NCBI RefSeq assembly: GCF_014472415.1
Contig: NZ_JACSZV010000005.1
Span: 124,001-188,000, forward strand
DNA length: 64,000 nucleotides
Direction of reading: 5' to 3'
Source: Pseudomonas sp. N40(2020)
GTDB lineage: Bacteria > Pseudomonadota > Gammaproteobacteria > Pseudomonadales > Pseudomonadaceae
Positions 62,000 through 64,000 of this stretch are shown here, piece after piece (position 1 is the first letter of the stretch; the number at the start of each line of letters is the position of its first letter). The notes beneath the pieces are model-generated. The model had not been told where the DNA came from, did no database searches, and was given only the letters and a program-made list of their open reading frames with translations. The position numbers were made by a program, and so were the translations under genes.

Positions 62000-64000
62000 G
62001 TGGATTTACAGCAGGGCTTCGTCCTGACCCGGCATTGGCGCGATACGCCGGCCGGCACCGAAGTCGAGTTCTGGCTGGCGACCGACGCCGGGCCGCGCCG
62101 CGTGCGCCTGCCGCATCAGCCGTCGGTGGCGTTTATCCCCGCCGAGCAGCGCGCAGCCGCCGAGCGCCTGCTGCATGACGAAAAGAACGTCGAACTGCGC
62201 CCCTTGGCCCTGCAGGATTTCGAACATCGCCCGGTGCTCGGCCTGTATTGCCAGCAACACGGCCAGTTGATGCGTCTGGAAACCGCGCTCAACCGCCACG
62301 GCGTCGATGTTTTCGAGGCCGATGTGCGCCCGCCGGAACGCTATCTGATGGAGCGTTTCATCACCGCACCGGTGTTGTTCAGCGGCACCTCCGATGCCGA
62401 CGGCACATTGCTCAACGCCCACCTCAAACCCGACCCCGAGTATCGGCCAAAGCTGCGACTGGTCTCGCTGGACATCGAAACCACCGAAACCGGCGAGTTG
62501 TACTCCATCGCTCTTGAAGGCTGCGGCGAGCGTCAGGTGTACATGCTCGGCGCGCCGAACGGTGACGCCAGCATCGTCGACTTCGACCTTGAATACTGCG
62601 ACTCACGCACGGTCATCCTGAAGAAGCTCAACGATTGGTTCGCCCGTCATGACCCCGACGCGATCATCGGCTGGAACGTCGTGCAGTTCGATCTGCGCAT
62701 CCTCCACGAACACGCGCGGCGCCTCGGCGTACCGTTGAAAATCGGCCGTGGCGGTGAAGAGATGCAGTGGCGCGAACACGGCAGCCGCAACCATTACTTC
62801 GCCTCGGCGGCGGGGCGCCTGATCATCGACGGCATTGAGTCGCTGCGTTCGGCGACCTGGAGTTTCCCTTCGTTCAGTCTGGAAAACGTCGCGCAGACCT
62901 TGCTTGGCGAAGGCAAGTCGATCGACAACCCGTACCAGCGCATGGATGAGATCAACCGCATGTTCGCCGAGGACAAACCGGCGCTGGCCAAGTACAACCT
63001 CAAGGACTGCGAACTGGTCACGCGGATTTTCGTCAAGACCGAACTGCTGACGTTTTTGCTGGAGCGCGCCAGCGTCACCGGCCTGCCGGCGGATCGCAGC
63101 GGCGGCTCGGTGGCGGCGTTCACGCATCTATATATGCCGTTGATGCACCGTCAGGGTTTCGTGGCGCCGAATCTGGGCACCAATCCGCCGCAGGCCAGCC
63201 CCGGCGGCTTTGTCATGGACTCGCGACCGGGGCTGTACGAATCGGTGCTGGTGCTCGATTACAAGAGCCTTTATCCGTCGATCATCCGCACCTTTCTGAT
63301 TGATCCGGTCGGGCTGATCGAAGGCTTGCAGCATCCGGATGATGCCGACTCCGTGCCGGGCTTTCGTGGTGCCAGATTCTCACGCACCCGGCATTGCCTG
63401 CCGTCCATCGTCTCGCGAGTCGCCGAGGGCCGCGAGACCGCCAAGCGCGAACACAATGCGCCGCTGTCCCAGGCGCTGAAGATCATCATGAACGCCTTCT
63501 ATGGCGTGCTCGGCTCCAGCGGTTGCCGGTTCTTTGATACACGGTTGGCGTCGTCGATCACTCTGCGCGGCCACGAGATCATGCTGCGCACGCGCAAGTT
63601 GATTGAAGAGCAGGGCCACGCGGTGATCTACGGTGACACCGACTCGACCTTCGTCTGGCTGCGTCGTCCCCACGGGCAGGAAGAAGCAGCGGCCATCGGC
63701 CATGCGCTGGTCAAACACGTCAACGACTGGTGGCGTGAGCATGTGCGTGACGAATACGGGCTGGAAAGCGCCCTCGAATTGCAGTTCGAAATACACTACA
63801 AACGCTTTCTGATGCCGACCATTCGTGGCGCGGAGGAGGGCAGCAAGAAGCGCTACGCCGGTCTGGTGACACGCGCCGACGGTATCGAAGAAATGGTCTA
63901 CAAAGGCCTGGAAACCGTGCGCACCGACTGGTCGCTTTTGGCCCGGCAATTTCAGCAGGAACTGTACGAGCGGATCTTCCAGCGCAAGCCTTATCAGGAT
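62000..64000 (+). CDS. polB: DNA polymerase II (PolB), 5' part, runs off the window
   Basis: PolB is a family B polymerase with proofreading, used in translesion and restart synthesis. I take the GTG at 62000, as GAGG (61988-61991) lies 8 nt upstream; a GTG at 61997 is adjacent. The first 667 codons are present and continuous, with no stop. Exonuclease motifs: DIETTETGE with D158 and E160, [13 protein letters not shown] and YNLKDCELV. Polymerase motifs: [10 protein letters not shown] with D420, [15 protein letters not shown], and YGDTDS with D546 and D548. All key acidic residues are in place. The last part of the thumb domain lies beyond the window. I saw no clear SOS (LexA) box in the 200 nt upstream, although the E. 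coli gene is SOS-controlled. Confidence 0.96.
   Translation, partial: MDLQQGFVLTRHWRDTPAGTEVEFWLATDAGPRRVRLPHQPSVAFIPAEQRAAAERLLHDEKNVELRPLALQDFEHRPVLGLYCQQHGQLMRLETALNRHGVDVFEADVRPPERYLMERFITAPVLFSGTSDADGTLLNAHLKPDPEYRPKLRLVSLDIETTETGELYSIALEGCGERQVYMLGAPNGDASIVDFDLEYCDSRTVILKKLNDWFARHDPDAIIGWNVVQFDLRILHEHARRLGVPLKIGRGGEEMQWREHGSRNHYFASAAGRLIIDGIESLRSATWSFPSFSLENVAQTLLGEGKSIDNPYQRMDEINRMFAEDKPALAKYNLKDCELVTRIFVKTELLTFLLERASVTGLPADRSGGSVAAFTHLYMPLMHRQGFVAPNLGTNPPQASPGGFVMDSRPGLYESVLVLDYKSLYPSIIRTFLIDPVGLIEGLQHPDDADSVPGFRGARFSRTRHCLPSIVSRVAEGRETAKREHNAPLSQALKIIMNAFYGVLGSSGCRFFDTRLASSITLRGHEIMLRTRKLIEEQGHAVIYGDTDSTFVWLRRPHGQEEAAAIGHALVKHVNDWWREHVRDEYGLESALELQFEIHYKRFLMPTIRGAEEGSKKRYAGLVTRADGIEEMVYKGLETVRTDWSLLARQFQQELYERIFQRKPYQD

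Overview
The window looks like a chromosome segment from a Pseudomonas of the fluorescens group. The bulk is GC-rich with GC-ending codons. Its gene ends are packed with paired REP sequences (REPINs) of the kind seen in that group. The gene set fits too: a bqs-type PepSY/two-component locus, a small Pseudomonas metallothionein, selD-mnmH, polB, DUF6124 and a giant PATR autotransporter. No phage, IS transposase, CRISPR array, rRNA or tRNA was seen.

Layout. (1) 1-5.7 kb is visibly AT-rich and codon-atypical. It is the end of an acquired lanthipeptide-like island: a truncated possible precursor ORF, a hairpin, a LanM synthetase with an intact-looking dehydratase but no canonical zinc ligands in its cyclase domain, an ABC exporter without a leader-peptidase domain, and a translationally linked AAA-type ATPase. 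(2) 5.85-20.6 kb is ordinary chromosome: an alpha/beta hydrolase, queD, a patatin-like lipase, a bqsPQRS-like metal-sensing operon with a matching operator, two chemoreceptors, an ion/amino-acid transporter, a LysR gene divergent from a DUF606 pair, a 700-bp intergenic inverted repeat, and a metallothionein. (3) 20.6-23.2 kb holds a gene remnant joined to half a REPIN, then a tsx/NUP nucleoside uptake operon behind a PurR-like palindrome. (4) 23.65-34.18 kb is one 10.5-kb autotransporter gene with about 24 PATR repeats and three copies of a larger module. (5) 34.3-46.7 kb holds DUF6124 with a foldable leader, selD-mnmH, two stress or metabolic enzymes, a zinc-type hemB, an FAD monooxygenase, a siderophore receptor, a DUF1615 lipoprotein and a small secreted protein built of 13-residue repeats. 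(6) 46.8-48.7 kb is an ECF sigma/anti-sigma pair with a secreted DUF3455 protein. (7) 48.9-59.5 kb is a complete uptake route on the minus strand: tonB-exbB-exbD, a TonB-dependent receptor and yejABEF. Its tonB carries an in-frame amber codon inside the membrane anchor. (8) 59.5-64 kb holds a long gene-poor stretch, a GST, a CBS protein and the first 667 codons of polB, which runs off the window.

The two units most worth attention are the lanthipeptide-like operon, whose LanM lacks the usual zinc site, and the peptide/TonB locus, which couples an outer-membrane receptor, its own energiser and a Yej inner-membrane transporter but has an interrupted tonB. All functional statements come from motif reading and family knowledge. 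No database search was run.
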